Shown: positions 26,283 through 34,928, counted from the first letter of the stretch. The stretch: 64,000 nucleotides of DNA from Fumia sp045121595 (GCA_045121595.1 JBGVGI010000054.1:1-64000); one strand, 5' to 3'. The notes: generated by a model not told the origin, from the letters alone. Program-made: numbers and translations.

Positions 26283-26334
26283 AATTCGGTTTTATCGAAT
26301 TTACAACATAAAAATTCGGTTTTACCTTATTATA
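26283..26334 (-). promoter_or_regulatory. parA leader with a 12-bp direct repeat
   Basis: TATAAT (minus strand, 26329-26334) is a likely -10; the -35 is poor. Downstream of it, AATTCGGTTTTA occurs twice on the plus strand (26283-26294 and 26313-26324), exactly 30 bp apart, which puts both on the same helix face. A protein could bind them to control parA-parB. Confidence 0.5.
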
Positions 26335-26362
26335 TCACATATTTAAAAAAAATAAAAGAGTT

Positions 26363-26378
26363 TGTTTCACGTGGAACA
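26363..26378. promoter_or_regulatory. parS site
   Basis: TGTTTCACGTGGAACA; its complement TGTTCCACGTGAAACA fits the Bacillus parS consensus. It lies upstream of parA, so ParB may nucleate here. Confidence 0.9.
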
Positions 26379-26395
26379 AAAAAATAGAAGCGAAA

Positions 26396-26878
26396 TTATT
26401 CCGCTTCTATTGTGAAATTTGCATAATAGGTTCTGCTTGCATAATCGCCGTCACCTTTAAAATCTGTGATAACTTTACCTATACGGTATTTCCCCGCCGT
26501 AAGAGGTTCGTAGTGCATTGAAAAATCCATATACCATTCGGTTGTCTGATTTTCGTTGATTTTTTGAGCAATCATTGTCCAGACAAGCTCATCACCACTT
26601 ATGGTAGGCACAGGTTTCCATTCACCGTCTTCTTCGTATTCAAGTGTCCACGGGGTACCCGTCTGCAGTTCGCCTTTATAACTGCCACCCGATTGTTCAC
26701 AAACCACCTTAACACCCGTAGGAGTAACGTCTTCAGCGTGCATTGCAATGCCCCAATCGTCTATTGTCGTAAGAACTATACTTGTAGCCCCATCTGCTCC
26801 ACCAATTACAGCGCTATCCTTACCGCATCCCGTAAGGGCAAAAACTGTAATCAATAACAAGCAAAGAAACTTTTTCAT
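26396..26878 (-). CDS. Small lipoprotein with Ig-like domain
   Basis: 160 residues with a lipoprotein signal ending LTGC (cysteine near residue 18). The rest is beta-rich: TPWTLEYEEDGEWKPV and LTAGKYRIGKV are typical of the bacterial Ig-like domains found in small Firmicutes lipoproteins. No enzyme motif. It sits alone between the noc terminator and parA. It may be cell-surface exposed; the function is unknown. Confidence 0.75.
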   Translation of the reverse strand: MKKFLCLLLITVFALTGCGKDSAVIGGADGATSIVLTTIDDWGIAMHAEDVTPTGVKVVCEQSGGSYKGELQTGTPWTLEYEEDGEWKPVPTISGDELVWTMIAQKINENQTTEWYMDFSMHYEPLTAGKYRIGKVITDFKGDGDYASRTYYANFTIEAE

Positions 26879-26902
26879 AAAATCACCTCTTATTTACAGT
26901 AT

Positions 26903-26935
26903 AAAAACCCGAAGAGAATATTTCTTCGGGTTTTT
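26903..26935. terminator. Terminator of noc
   Basis: AAAAACCCGAAGA and its exact complement close a seven-base loop. It is symmetrical enough to work in both directions and separates noc from the lipoprotein gene. Confidence 0.8.
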
Positions 26936-26947
26936 ATGTCGTTATTG

Positions 26948-27751
26948 TTAACTTTTTGTGTTCTGAGGCTTTGTAGGAATACGGACTAAATATTCTATAT
27001 AGTTTTCGCTTTCCTTTTTATGTGCTTCGGCATTTATCCCTGCACTTTTCATAACGTCGATAGCTTTATTTATAGTATTTATGAAAACTCTCACGTCTTT
27101 AACTATAAAGAGGCGTCTGCCCTCGGCAGGACGGAGTTTGGTAGCTCTTTCTATATAATCCTCGGCTTCACTGACGTTCATTCCTCTTTTGGCAATATGT
27201 TTTAAAACGTCAAGACGCAAGGTTTCGTCTTTTATCTTTAAAACCGCCCTCGCATGGCGTTCGGTAAGCTGATATTTTATAATTATCTCCTGTTCAACGT
27301 TGCTTAACATCAAAAGTCTCAATTTATTTGCAATAGTTGACTGTGCTTTGCCGAGTTTTGCTGCTGCCTCCTCCTGAGTAACGCCCCATTCGTTTATAAG
27401 GCTCCTTAAAGCGAGTGCTTCCTCAAAAAGTGTAAGATCCTTTCGCTGAATGTTTTCTAAAATCGCATAAACCGCCGACTGTCTTGAAGTCGCATCAAGA
27501 ACTATTGCGGGAATTTCTTTAAGCTCTGCTTCCTTTGAAGCACGAAGACGGCGTTCACCCGAAATCAGCTCGTACACCTTGTTGTCAGTTTTCCTTACAG
27601 TAATCGGTTGTAAGACCCCATTCTCCTTGATGCTCTGTGCTAAACTCAGAAGTTCCTTTTTATCGAATTCCTGACGCGGTTGAGCGGGATTCGGAACTAT
27701 CTTTTCTATCGGCAATAATATAACCTTCGTTTTCTTATTAAATCCTGGCAT
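26948..27751 (-). CDS. noc: Nucleoid occlusion protein Noc (ParB family)
   Basis: 267 residues, a second ParB-type protein in the same region. It has the CTP-binding GERRLRASK and ENIQRKDLTLFEEA boxes and a helix-turn-helix (TQEEAAAKLGKAQSTIANKLRLL). Its position directly after rsmG is that of Bacillus noc, which blocks division over the nucleoid by tethering NBS DNA to the membrane. No NBS consensus was noticed. The ribosome site GGGAGG is inside a hairpin (27756-27805). A duplicate ParB is the alternative reading. Confidence 0.88.
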   Translation of the reverse strand: MPGFNKKTKVILLPIEKIVPNPAQPRQEFDKKELLSLAQSIKENGVLQPITVRKTDNKVYELISGERRLRASKEAELKEIPAIVLDATSRQSAVYAILENIQRKDLTLFEEALALRSLINEWGVTQEEAAAKLGKAQSTIANKLRLLMLSNVEQEIIIKYQLTERHARAVLKIKDETLRLDVLKHIAKRGMNVSEAEDYIERATKLRPAEGRRLFIVKDVRVFINTINKAIDVMKSAGINAEAHKKESENYIEYLVRIPTKPQNTKS

Positions 27752-27755
27752 TTAA

Positions 27756-27805
27756 AAACCTCCCTTGTCGGTTACGCCTACATATAGGATACCACAGGGA
27801 GGTTT
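27756..27805 (-). promoter_or_regulatory. Hairpin covering the noc ribosome binding site
   Basis: In the mRNA AAACCTCCCT (27796-27805) pairs perfectly with AGGGAGGTTT (27756-27765). The latter holds the Shine-Dalgarno sequence of noc, five bases from the start codon. The 30-nt loop contains a smaller CCTA/TAGG hairpin. The stem would hide the ribosome site. Confidence 0.6.
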
Positions 27806-27849
27806 ATTTTTCCAGAATTTTTCATCGCAATAAAAAAGGCTTTTCGACC

Positions 27850-28572
27850 TTATTTTGCTTTATTTAAAGGGGATTTTTTGATTTTTGCCGTTATTCTCGG
27901 GTATTTTGGGGGAGTAGGTCGATATTTTCTTATAATAACTATCGAGCGTTTGTTATCTCCGGGAAGCTCAAACTTCTTTACTTCCTCAATTTTACCGCCA
28001 AGTTCACTGATTGCATATTTTGCTTCTTCAAGTTCAGTTTCAATCTCAAAGCCTTTAAGTGCCGCAAAAACGCCGCCAACTTTCACAAAAGGCAGACAAT
28101 ATTCGGAAAGCTCTCTTAAATGAGCAACGGCTCTTGCAGTTGCAACGTCGTATTTCTCACGGTAATCCTTTTTTGCTCCTGCTTCCTCGGCTCTTGCATG
28201 GACACAATGTGCTTTGACACCGATACTTTTGCTGACTTCTTCCAAAAAAACTATTCTTTTGTTAAGACTATCAAGCAAAGTGAGATTTATATCACCTCGT
28301 AAAACGCAAACGGGCAGGGAAGGGAAGCCTGCGCCCGTGCCAACGTCAATAAGCTTTGCTTTTTCGGGGATTTCTGCCGCTTTGAGCAAAAGCAGACTGT
28401 CAACAAAATGTTTGATGACAATATCATCAGGCTCGGTAATCGCAGTAAGATTTATCTTTTCGTTCCATTCGACAAGTAATTCCGCATATCTGTCCAGACG
28501 GTCGGCGATATCTTCAGTATATTCAAGCTCAAAGCTTTCAAGATTTTCTTTTAAAAGTTCTTTTGAAATCAA
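27850..28572 (-). CDS. rsmG: 16S rRNA (guanine527-N7)-methyltransferase
   Basis: Methylates G527 of 16S rRNA; loss gives low-level streptomycin resistance in several bacteria. 240 residues with SAM motif DVGTGAGFPSLP and the ARAVAHLRELSEY block. The start is most likely the TTG at 28570-28572, eight bases behind a GGAGG that is inside the end of mnmG; the longer frame to 28596 has no site. It follows mnmG directly, the usual order near the origin. A short weak hairpin with a U run follows the stop. Confidence 0.93.
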   Translation of the reverse strand: MISKELLKENLESFELEYTEDIADRLDRYAELLVEWNEKINLTAITEPDDIVIKHFVDSLLLLKAAEIPEKAKLIDVGTGAGFPSLPVCVLRGDINLTLLDSLNKRIVFLEEVSKSIGVKAHCVHARAEEAGAKKDYREKYDVATARAVAHLRELSEYCLPFVKVGGVFAALKGFEIETELEEAKYAISELGGKIEEVKKFELPGDNKRSIVIIRKYRPTPPKYPRITAKIKKSPLNKAK

Positions 28573-28573
28573 T

Positions 28574-30448
28574 TTATTCGCCTCCGTGTTGTTCAAGCCA
28601 GATAAGCAAAGTGGAAATATCCGCAGGGTTTACACCCGAAATGCGTGAAGCCTGACCAATATTTCTCGGCATTACCTTCTGCATTTTTTCTCTTGCTTCA
28701 AGTCTTAAGCCTTCAATCGTACTGTAATCCATATCATCAGGAAGAAGCTTTCTTTCAAGTCTTTTGATTTCTTTAACTTCCAGATTCTGCTTTTTGATGT
28801 ATCCTTCATACTTTATCTGAATTTCCACCTGTTCTGCTACGTCATCGGGAAGTTCGGGACGCTCTTTATCGAAAGGCGCAAGTTCAAGATATCCCATCTG
28901 TGGCCTTCTTATAAGATCTGCAAGTTTAGTTCCTGTCGTCATCGGCGCTGTTCCACGTGAAACAAGTAACTCGTTAAGTGCTTCGGAAGGCGCAATATTT
29001 ACCTTTTCAACTCTTTCTTTTTCAAGGCGGACTTTTTCCATCTTATCAAGGAATTTATTATATCTTTCCTCAGAAATAAGTCCTACTTCATAACCTATCG
29101 GAGTAAGTCTTTCATCGGCATTATCCTGACGGAGTAAAAGACGAAACTCACTTCGGGAAGTCATCATTCTGTACGGGTCGGAACAACCTTTGGTAACGAG
29201 GTCATCAATAAGCGTTCCGATATAGGAAGAGGAACGGGGGAGAACAATTTCTTCTTTGCCAAAAATAGCTCTGGTTGCATTTATCCCCGCAATAAGTCCC
29301 TGAGCCGCAGCTTCTTCATATCCTGAAGTTCCGTTAAACTGTCCTGCACCATAAAGACCCTTTATTGCTTTAAATTCAAGGGTGGGTTTTAAGTCCTGAG
29401 GGTCACAACAATCATATTCAATAGCATAAGCGTTTCTCATAACTTTTAAGTTCTCAAAACCTTTTATAGATCTCAAAAACTTCATCTGTACGTCTTCGGG
29501 CAGAGAAGAAGATATACCCTGAAGATACATTTCTTCGGTATCAAGCCCCATAGGCTCAACAAAAAGCTGATGTCTGGGCTTATCCGAAAAACGCACGATT
29601 TTATCTTCTATACTCGGACAGTATCTCGGTCCTATCGCATCAATTCTGCCACTGTAAATAGGGGAACGGTCGAGATTGTCAAGGATAATTCCGTGGGTTT
29701 CTTCGTTTGTGTAAGCAATATAGCAGTCAACGACGTTTTTTAGTTCACCCTCGTATACAAAGCTGAAGGGAACTATCTTTTCGTCGCCTGACTGTTTTTC
29801 TAAAACCTCATAGTTAATACTGTTTCTGTAAACACGGGGAGGTGTTCCCGTCTTGAAACGACGGAGTTTTATACCATTTTCTTCAAGACTCTGAGTAAGG
29901 CCTTTAGCAGCGGCAATTCCGTCGGGTCCGCTTTCATAAGAAACTTCTCCGACGTGAATCATACCGTTTAAATAAGTACCACTTGCAACGATACAAGCCT
30001 TTACTTTATATTCTGCACCAAGTCGTGTAATTACCTTTGTGATTTTTCCGTCTTCGGTTTCAATGGCAGTAATTTCCGCTTGTTTTAAATCAAGATTTGG
30101 CTCGTGTTCCAAAAGATTTTTCATAAAACTATGATATTTTCTTCTGTCTGTCTGAACACGCAAACTGTGTACCGCAGGTCCTTTACCGCGGTTTAACATT
30201 CTGCTTTGTAAAAATGTATTGTCTGCGGCAATACCCATAACACCACCGAGGGCATCAATTTCTCTTACGAGATGTCCCTTTGCCGTTCCTCCGATTGAAG
30301 GATTACAGGGAAGATTAGCAAGTGCGTCCAAAGACAGAGTAAATAAAACGGTCTTTGCACCGAGTCTTGCCGATGCAACTGCCGCTTCAATTCCTGCATG
30401 TCCTGCGCCTACTACCGCAACATCATATTCTCCCAAAGAATATGCCAT
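28574..30448 (-). CDS. mnmG: tRNA modification enzyme MnmG (GidA)
   Basis: FAD-dependent partner of MnmE that installs the cmnm5 group on wobble uridines. 624 residues from the ATG at 30446-30448, which has AAAGGAG; the frame extends to 30511 without a site. GAGHAGIEAA binds FAD, followed by NPSIGGTAKGHLVREIDALGG and two conserved cysteine regions. A parS site is embedded in its coding sequence (28949-28964), encoding LVSRGTA. Confidence 0.97.
   Translation of the reverse strand: MAYSLGEYDVAVVGAGHAGIEAAVASARLGAKTVLFTLSLDALANLPCNPSIGGTAKGHLVREIDALGGVMGIAADNTFLQSRMLNRGKGPAVHSLRVQTDRRKYHSFMKNLLEHEPNLDLKQAEITAIETEDGKITKVITRLGAEYKVKACIVASGTYLNGMIHVGEVSYESGPDGIAAAKGLTQSLEENGIKLRRFKTGTPPRVYRNSINYEVLEKQSGDEKIVPFSFVYEGELKNVVDCYIAYTNEETHGIILDNLDRSPIYSGRIDAIGPRYCPSIEDKIVRFSDKPRHQLFVEPMGLDTEEMYLQGISSSLPEDVQMKFLRSIKGFENLKVMRNAYAIEYDCCDPQDLKPTLEFKAIKGLYGAGQFNGTSGYEEAAAQGLIAGINATRAIFGKEEIVLPRSSSYIGTLIDDLVTKGCSDPYRMMTSRSEFRLLLRQDNADERLTPIGYEVGLISEERYNKFLDKMEKVRLEKERVEKVNIAPSEALNELLVSRGTAPMTTGTKLADLIRRPQMGYLELAPFDKERPELPDDVAEQVEIQIKYEGYIKKQNLEVKEIKRLERKLLPDDMDYSTIEGLRLEAREKMQKVMPRNIGQASRISGVNPADISTLLIWLEQHGGE
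28949..28964. promoter_or_regulatory. parS site inside mnmG
   Basis: TGTTCCACGTGAAACA is a full 16-base match to the parS consensus. It is about 2.6 kb from the site upstream of parA and would be a second ParB nucleation point. Confidence 0.9.
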
Positions 30449-30464
30449 TTTTAAAACTCCTTTA

Positions 30465-31829
30465 CTATTTACCAACACAAAATTGTGAAAAGACTTCATT
30501 AACAACTGCATCGGTTACCTTTTCACCGGTAAGTTCCAAAAGTACCGAAATTGCAGTTTCAATATTGATTCCCACAGCATCCATTGTAAAGCCCATATCA
30601 ATTGCATCGAGTGCTTCCGAAAGCCTTTTCTTTGCTTCGTTGACACAATGATACTGTCTTTCGTTTGCAAGCATTGCGGCAGACGGATTTATCTCGTTTA
30701 AACGTAAAAGTTCTGAAACCGCAGTATTAAGGGCATCTATACCTTCATTGTTTGCTGCAGAAATTTCTACAATATGTTTAAAATTATCATAAATATACTT
30801 TTTGTCTATTTTCTCTTCAAGGTCTGTTTTATTTATAACAGCAACAGACGGAGTGTTTTTTGTTTTCTCTATAATCAGTAAGTCCGTATCGTCAAGAGGG
30901 GAAGAAAAATCAAAAACGGGGAGTACAAGCTCGGCGTTTTCAAGGCGTTCGAGTGTTCTTTCAACACCTGCTTTTTCAACCACGTCATCTGTCTTTCTTA
31001 CACCTGCGGTATCGGCAAGTCGCAAAATAACGTCACCGATATTAACAGCTTCCTCAACTACGTCACGGGTAGTACCTGGTATATCTGTTACAATACTTTT
31101 CTGGCATCCCGCAAGAAGATTCATAAGAGTAGATTTACCGACGTTAGGTCTGCCTGCGATTACAGTTTCAATGCCTTCCCTTATGATTTTACCACGGTCA
31201 AAGGTGTTAAGTAAAGAGTCAAGCTCTGAAAAACTGTTATTACAGATTTCTTTAATTTTTGCAATACCAATATCGTCAATATCTTCGTCGGGGTAATCAA
31301 TAAAAGCTGCTATATTTGCAATAACAGACAAAAGATCATCCAAAACTGCCTTTATCTTCTTATAAAGCGCTCCTTTCAGCGCATTCTGAGCAGCTTTTAA
31401 TCCTTTTTCACTTTCTGCATTAATAAGGTCAGTTACAGCTTCTGCCTGAGTAAGGGACATCTTTCCGTTTAAAAAAGCTCTTTTTGTAAATTCACCTGGT
31501 TCTGCAGGGTAAGCTCCCATATCAAAAACTGCGCGTAAAACCTTTTCTGTCACTAAAATTCCACCGTGGCAGGAAATTTCAACGACGTCCTCGCCCGTAT
31601 AACTTTTTGGTGCACGGAAAACAAGCGCAACACCCTGGTCAAGTGTTCCGTTTTCGTCTTTAATATCACCGAAAAGAGCAGTATACCCTGGAATATCCGA
31701 AAGCTTTTTGCCTGAAACTGAGGAAAAAACTTTATCTGCAACCGAAATAGCTTCTTCACCCGAAATACGGATTACACTGATTCCTCCCGTTGCACGGGGA
31801 GTAGATATTGCCGCAATTGTTTTCTTCAT
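30465..31829 (-). CDS. mnmE: tRNA modification GTPase MnmE (TrmE)
   Basis: 454 residues: an N-terminal tetrahydrofolate-binding domain, a helical domain and an inserted GTPase with GRPNVGKSTL (G1), DIPGTTRD (G2), DTAG (G3) and NKTD (G4). It ends in the conserved CVGK, whose cysteine is typical of the family. Works with MnmG. mnmG starts 17 bp after its stop, so the two are one operon. Confidence 0.97.
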   Translation of the reverse strand: MKKTIAAISTPRATGGISVIRISGEEAISVADKVFSSVSGKKLSDIPGYTALFGDIKDENGTLDQGVALVFRAPKSYTGEDVVEISCHGGILVTEKVLRAVFDMGAYPAEPGEFTKRAFLNGKMSLTQAEAVTDLINAESEKGLKAAQNALKGALYKKIKAVLDDLLSVIANIAAFIDYPDEDIDDIGIAKIKEICNNSFSELDSLLNTFDRGKIIREGIETVIAGRPNVGKSTLMNLLAGCQKSIVTDIPGTTRDVVEEAVNIGDVILRLADTAGVRKTDDVVEKAGVERTLERLENAELVLPVFDFSSPLDDTDLLIIEKTKNTPSVAVINKTDLEEKIDKKYIYDNFKHIVEISAANNEGIDALNTAVSELLRLNEINPSAAMLANERQYHCVNEAKKRLSEALDAIDMGFTMDAVGINIETAISVLLELTGEKVTDAVVNEVFSQFCVGK

Positions 31830-31848
31830 ACTTTCCTCCGTAAAAATA

Positions 31849-31880
31849 AACCCCCTGAATCGATGGAATCAGGAGGCTTT
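31849..31880 (-). terminator. Terminator or attenuator between khpB and mnmE
   Basis: On the minus strand CCTCCTGA pairs with TCAGGGGG (one G-T pair) across ten bases, followed by TTTATTTTT. It may limit read-through from the rpmH-khpB genes into mnmE. Confidence 0.75.
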
Positions 31881-31884
31881 TAAA

Positions 31885-32748
31885 TTACAATTCGATTTTA
31901 GAGTAAAGTTTTACGTTATCATCCAACGTAACTGATTCCACAGGCTTCTTCACTTCAGAAGTGCCTTCTTCTTTTTTGTAATTATCTCTTCTGTTGTAAC
32001 GGTTATCATTTTTTGTACGGTAGTTTTTGCCTGAGGGCTTAATTACTACTTTACGGTTGGGTTCTTCGCCAGTTGATTTAGAGAAAACACCTTCAATATC
32101 AGTTACAACTGCGTGGATTATTCTTCTTTCATAGGGGTTCATAGGTTCAAGTGCTGCAGGTCTGCCTGTTTTGAGAACTCTCTTTGACATTCTTTCAGCA
32201 AGATTTTTAAGAGTTTCTTCGCGTTTTTCACGGTAGTTACCTGCATTGATTGTAAAACGTACATAATCACCGCCAAGACGGTTAGCAACGAGGCATACAA
32301 GATACTGCAAAGAATCGAGAGTTTCGCCTCTTTTACCAATAACAGTGCCGATTGCTTCGCCTTCAAGATTGATTCTGATTACGCGACCTTCTTCAACGTT
32401 GAAGGAAATTCCGATTCCTTCAATACCCATATTTGCAAAAACATCTTCAAGATATTTTTTAGCAACGTCCATTTTTTCTTTAAGTTCTCCATTAACTTCA
32501 ACAGGAGCTGCTTTCTTTTCTTCTTTTACAACTTCTTTTTTCTCTGCTGCAGGTGCAGGTTTTACTTCTTCTTCACCTTCAACAGTTACTTTTACTTTGG
32601 CTTTCTGCTTAATGCTTCCAAAAAGGCCTTTTTTGGGAGTCTGTAAAACTTCTATAACACAGTCAATAGCGTCAACACCGAGCTCTTTACAAGCAATTTC
32701 GGTAGCTTCTTCTAAAGTATTTGCAGTTGCAATTGCTTCTCTTGCCAT
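31885..32748 (-). CDS. khpB: RNA-binding protein KhpB (Jag)
   Basis: 287 residues: a Jag N-terminal domain (about 1-52), a charged K/E/P linker, a KH domain with GKRGETLDSLQYL, and an R3H domain (NPYERRIIHAVV). It binds RNA and, in streptococci, partners KhpA in controlling cell elongation; it is the SpoIIIJ-associated protein of Bacillus. It follows yidC by 10 bp, the classical arrangement. Confidence 0.95.
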   Translation of the reverse strand: MAREAIATANTLEEATEIACKELGVDAIDCVIEVLQTPKKGLFGSIKQKAKVKVTVEGEEEVKPAPAAEKKEVVKEEKKAAPVEVNGELKEKMDVAKKYLEDVFANMGIEGIGISFNVEEGRVIRINLEGEAIGTVIGKRGETLDSLQYLVCLVANRLGGDYVRFTINAGNYREKREETLKNLAERMSKRVLKTGRPAALEPMNPYERRIIHAVVTDIEGVFSKSTGEEPNRKVVIKPSGKNYRTKNDNRYNRRDNYKKEEGTSEVKKPVESVTLDDNVKLYSKIEL

Positions 32749-32758
32749 TTTTTTCCTC

Positions 32759-33814
32759 CTATATCAAATCTTTATCCGTAACTTCAACATATTCTTCGCC
32801 GTATTTTTCAGCGTCACGTTTTCTTGCTTCTGCAAGACGTCTGCGATTAAGTTCTTTTTCTGTCAAAGTCAATTTTTCTTCTTCGGGAGATAAAGTTTCT
32901 TTATTTTCTTTCATTTGTTTACGCTGAGCGCGTTCAGCTTTTTTCTGTTCAGCTTCCAACGCCATTTTTTCCTCGAATTCCTTCTTATAACGTTCGGGAC
33001 TGTAGATTTTGTAAAGAATTACAGTCTGAACACCTGCGAGGATGTTGGAAAGAATCCAGTAAAATCCCATACCAACAGGGAAACTGAAACAAATCCATAC
33101 GGAAAGTAAGGGCATTGTATACATCATCATTTTGAGGCTTCCGCCACCTGCCTGATTAGAAGCAGCAGGGTTCATCTTCATAGAAATCCATGAAGAAAGA
33201 AATGCAGTAATACCTGAAAGAATAGGAACAAGAATAAGCCAGTTAAGTCCGAAAGTAGGAACAACGCTCAAATCGAAACCGAAAAGACTAAAGTCAAAAT
33301 TCAAAACCTGTTCAACGATACCGCTTTCGATGCCGCCTTCAATCAAAACGTCTTTGTAATTTGCAATATTTGTGATAATTGAGAGATCTTCTCTGCCTTT
33401 TGTGATTGTAACACCTGCATTGGTAAGAATTTCTGCCATTTTAGTAATGGTTTCAGTACCAATATGCAAAATGTGTTTTAATGGTCTGTAAATAACGTCA
33501 ATAAGACCAAAGAGGATAACAAGAGGAAGAATCATAGGAAGACATCCGCTCATCGGATTATAACCGTGAGTCTGATAAAGCTTCATAAGCTCTTCGTTCT
33601 GTTTTTCCTTATTATTTTCGTATTTTTTCTGAATTTCCTGAACTTTAGGCTGGAAAACTGCCATTTTTGCCGTTGCCTTCTGCTGTTTTACAGAAAGAGG
33701 GAACATCAAAACTTTTACCAGAATGGTAAACAAAATTAAAACGACACCGTAGTTCTCAATAAGAGAATACATTGCCGACATTATCCAACCAAGAGGAGTA
33801 GATATGATACCCAT
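32759..33814 (-). CDS. yidC: Membrane protein insertase YidC
   Basis: 351 residues, YidC/Oxa1 core with five hydrophobic segments and no lipobox cysteine, so the N-terminus is an uncleaved membrane segment. Recognisable are LFTILVKVLMFPLSVKQQK with the following basic loop, YNPMSGCLPMILPLVILFGL, and the late LPLLSVWICFSFPVGMGFYW. A long basic and acidic C-terminal tail could contact ribosomes. An insertion of about 60 residues (roughly 115-180) between the second and third segment is longer than in Bacillus SpoIIIJ. Confidence 0.95.
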   Translation of the reverse strand: MGIISTPLGWIMSAMYSLIENYGVVLILFTILVKVLMFPLSVKQQKATAKMAVFQPKVQEIQKKYENNKEKQNEELMKLYQTHGYNPMSGCLPMILPLVILFGLIDVIYRPLKHILHIGTETITKMAEILTNAGVTITKGREDLSIITNIANYKDVLIEGGIESGIVEQVLNFDFSLFGFDLSVVPTFGLNWLILVPILSGITAFLSSWISMKMNPAASNQAGGGSLKMMMYTMPLLSVWICFSFPVGMGFYWILSNILAGVQTVILYKIYSPERYKKEFEEKMALEAEQKKAERAQRKQMKENKETLSPEEEKLTLTEKELNRRRLAEARKRDAEKYGEEYVEVTDKDLI

Positions 33815-33851
33815 AATTATTTTTTCCCTTCTTAGAAGTCAATGATAGGGA

Positions 33852-34091
33852 TTACTTTTGGCTTTTAAAAAAAGAAAACTCTTCGGGAACATGATCAATT
33901 CCGCCTTTAAAAAGCGGATTGCACCTTAAAATTCTTTTTACTGAAAGATAAAAACCTTTTACTGCACCAAACTTCTCAATTGCCCTTTTAGAATATTCCG
34001 AACAACTGGGATAGTATCTGCAACAAGGTTTTTTCAGTTTTGAAATGTATTTCTGGTAAAAAGAAATAAGCCAAAGTAATATCTTTTTCAT
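33852..34091 (-). CDS. yidD: Membrane protein insertion efficiency factor YidD
   Basis: 79 residues with the family signature CCRYYPSCSEYS and CNPLFKGGIDHVP. It is a small amphipathic protein that helps YidC-mediated insertion. Its start overlaps the rnpA stop by four bases (ATGA), so the two are coupled. Confidence 0.95.
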   Translation of the reverse strand: MKKILLWLISFYQKYISKLKKPCCRYYPSCSEYSKRAIEKFGAVKGFYLSVKRILRCNPLFKGGIDHVPEEFSFFKSQK

Positions 34092-34426
34092 TTTTCCAAT
34101 TCTTTTAAGCAGCCCTTAAGTGCAGCTGCCACCTGATACGATTTCGCAGTTAAAATTCTTTCTCTTGCGACAAGTACATAGTCGCAATTATCCGAGAGTT
34201 TCGAAAAAGCAGAAACAAAAGCCACTCTCAAAACTCTTCTTGCGCGGTTTCTCTGTACGGCGTTACCAACCTTTTTGGAAGTCGTTATACCATACCTGAT
34301 ACCCGCAGAACGATTCTTCACTTTATAACAGATAAAAAACGGGGTTACTTTACTTTTTCCTTGGTAATAAGCTCTTTTAAACTCCTTATTGAGTTTAAGC
34401 GTCGAAAATTTTTTATCGGTGTTCAT
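34088..34426 (-). CDS. rnpA: Ribonuclease P protein component
   Basis: 112 residues, basic, with the signature RNRARRVLRVAF of the RNA-binding helix. It assists the catalytic RNA in processing tRNA 5' ends. It is preceded by rpmH and a hairpin that may tune its expression relative to L34. Confidence 0.95.
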   Translation of the reverse strand: MNTDKKFSTLKLNKEFKRAYYQGKSKVTPFFICYKVKNRSAGIRYGITTSKKVGNAVQRNRARRVLRVAFVSAFSKLSDNCDYVLVARERILTAKSYQVAAALKGCLKELEK

Positions 34427-34456
34427 TAAAATCCTACCATCAAAAGAAAAACAATT

Positions 34457-34485
34457 GGAACTGCGCGCTTTTCACGGGCAGTTCC
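34457..34485 (-). promoter_or_regulatory. Hairpin between rpmH and rnpA
   Basis: GGAACTGC pairs with GCAGTTCC across 13 bases. On the minus strand it is followed by AATTG and T-rich sequence, so it may act as a partial terminator or processing site. Confidence 0.6.
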
Positions 34486-34504
34486 TTTTTTAGCAAAATA
34501 GAAA

Positions 34505-34639
34505 TTAGTGGCTGAGTCTTGCTCTGCCTTTTGCACGTCTTCTTGCCAACACTTTGCGGCCGTTTGCTGTGCTCATTCTTTTACGGAACCCGTGTACTTT
34601 TTTTCTCTGAAGTTTTTTGGGCTGATATGTTCTTTTCAT
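34505..34639 (-). CDS. rpmH: 50S ribosomal protein L34
   Basis: 44 residues, MKRTYQPKKLQRKKVHGF at the start and ARRRAKGRARLSH at the end, the full L34 length. The start ATG at 34637-34639 has a GGAGG site. It opens the operon running leftwards from the origin. Too short for most ORF cut-offs. Confidence 0.98.
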   Translation of the reverse strand: MKRTYQPKKLQRKKVHGFRKRMSTANGRKVLARRRAKGRARLSH

Positions 34640-34746
34640 TTTTATCCTCCTTTTTTGTAAAAAAGTTTGTCTTCGTTCTTTCTCAAATTTAAAAATAAAT
34701 AAGATTTACAAAATACCAAAAGAAAAGCGAAAACCCTCAATATAGT

Positions 34747-34776
34747 AGTATAATGGATAAAAGCCTGAATTGTCAA
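34747..34776 (-). promoter_or_regulatory. Promoter of the rpmH operon
   Basis: TTGACA and TATACT on the minus strand with an 18-bp spacer. The -10 region overlaps a TAGTAG run. Confidence 0.7.
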
Positions 34777-34928
34777 CTGTTTTTTTAAATTTTGGCAATT
34801 TTTATAACAAATATATAAGTTATCCCGTTATAATTGACATTAAACCATCAAAAAACGTCTTATTTTAAGCCTTATTTATTATTATATTATTAATGAAGAA
34901 AAATTTTCAACATTTCTATGTTGAAAAC
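34777..34928. other. Left part of oriC, upstream of dnaA
   Basis: Very AT-rich, with no gene. It contains the perfect inverted repeat TTTTCAACAT - TTCT - ATGTTGAAAA (34904-34927), which may be two facing DnaA-box variants (TTTTCAACA) just in front of the dnaA promoter. A TTATCCCGT at about 34819 is a poor box. Confidence 0.6.

Noticed and set aside
34904..34927. Terminator in front of dnaA
   Set aside because: The inverted repeat has no following T run on either strand and sits against the dnaA -35 box; a binding site is more likely.
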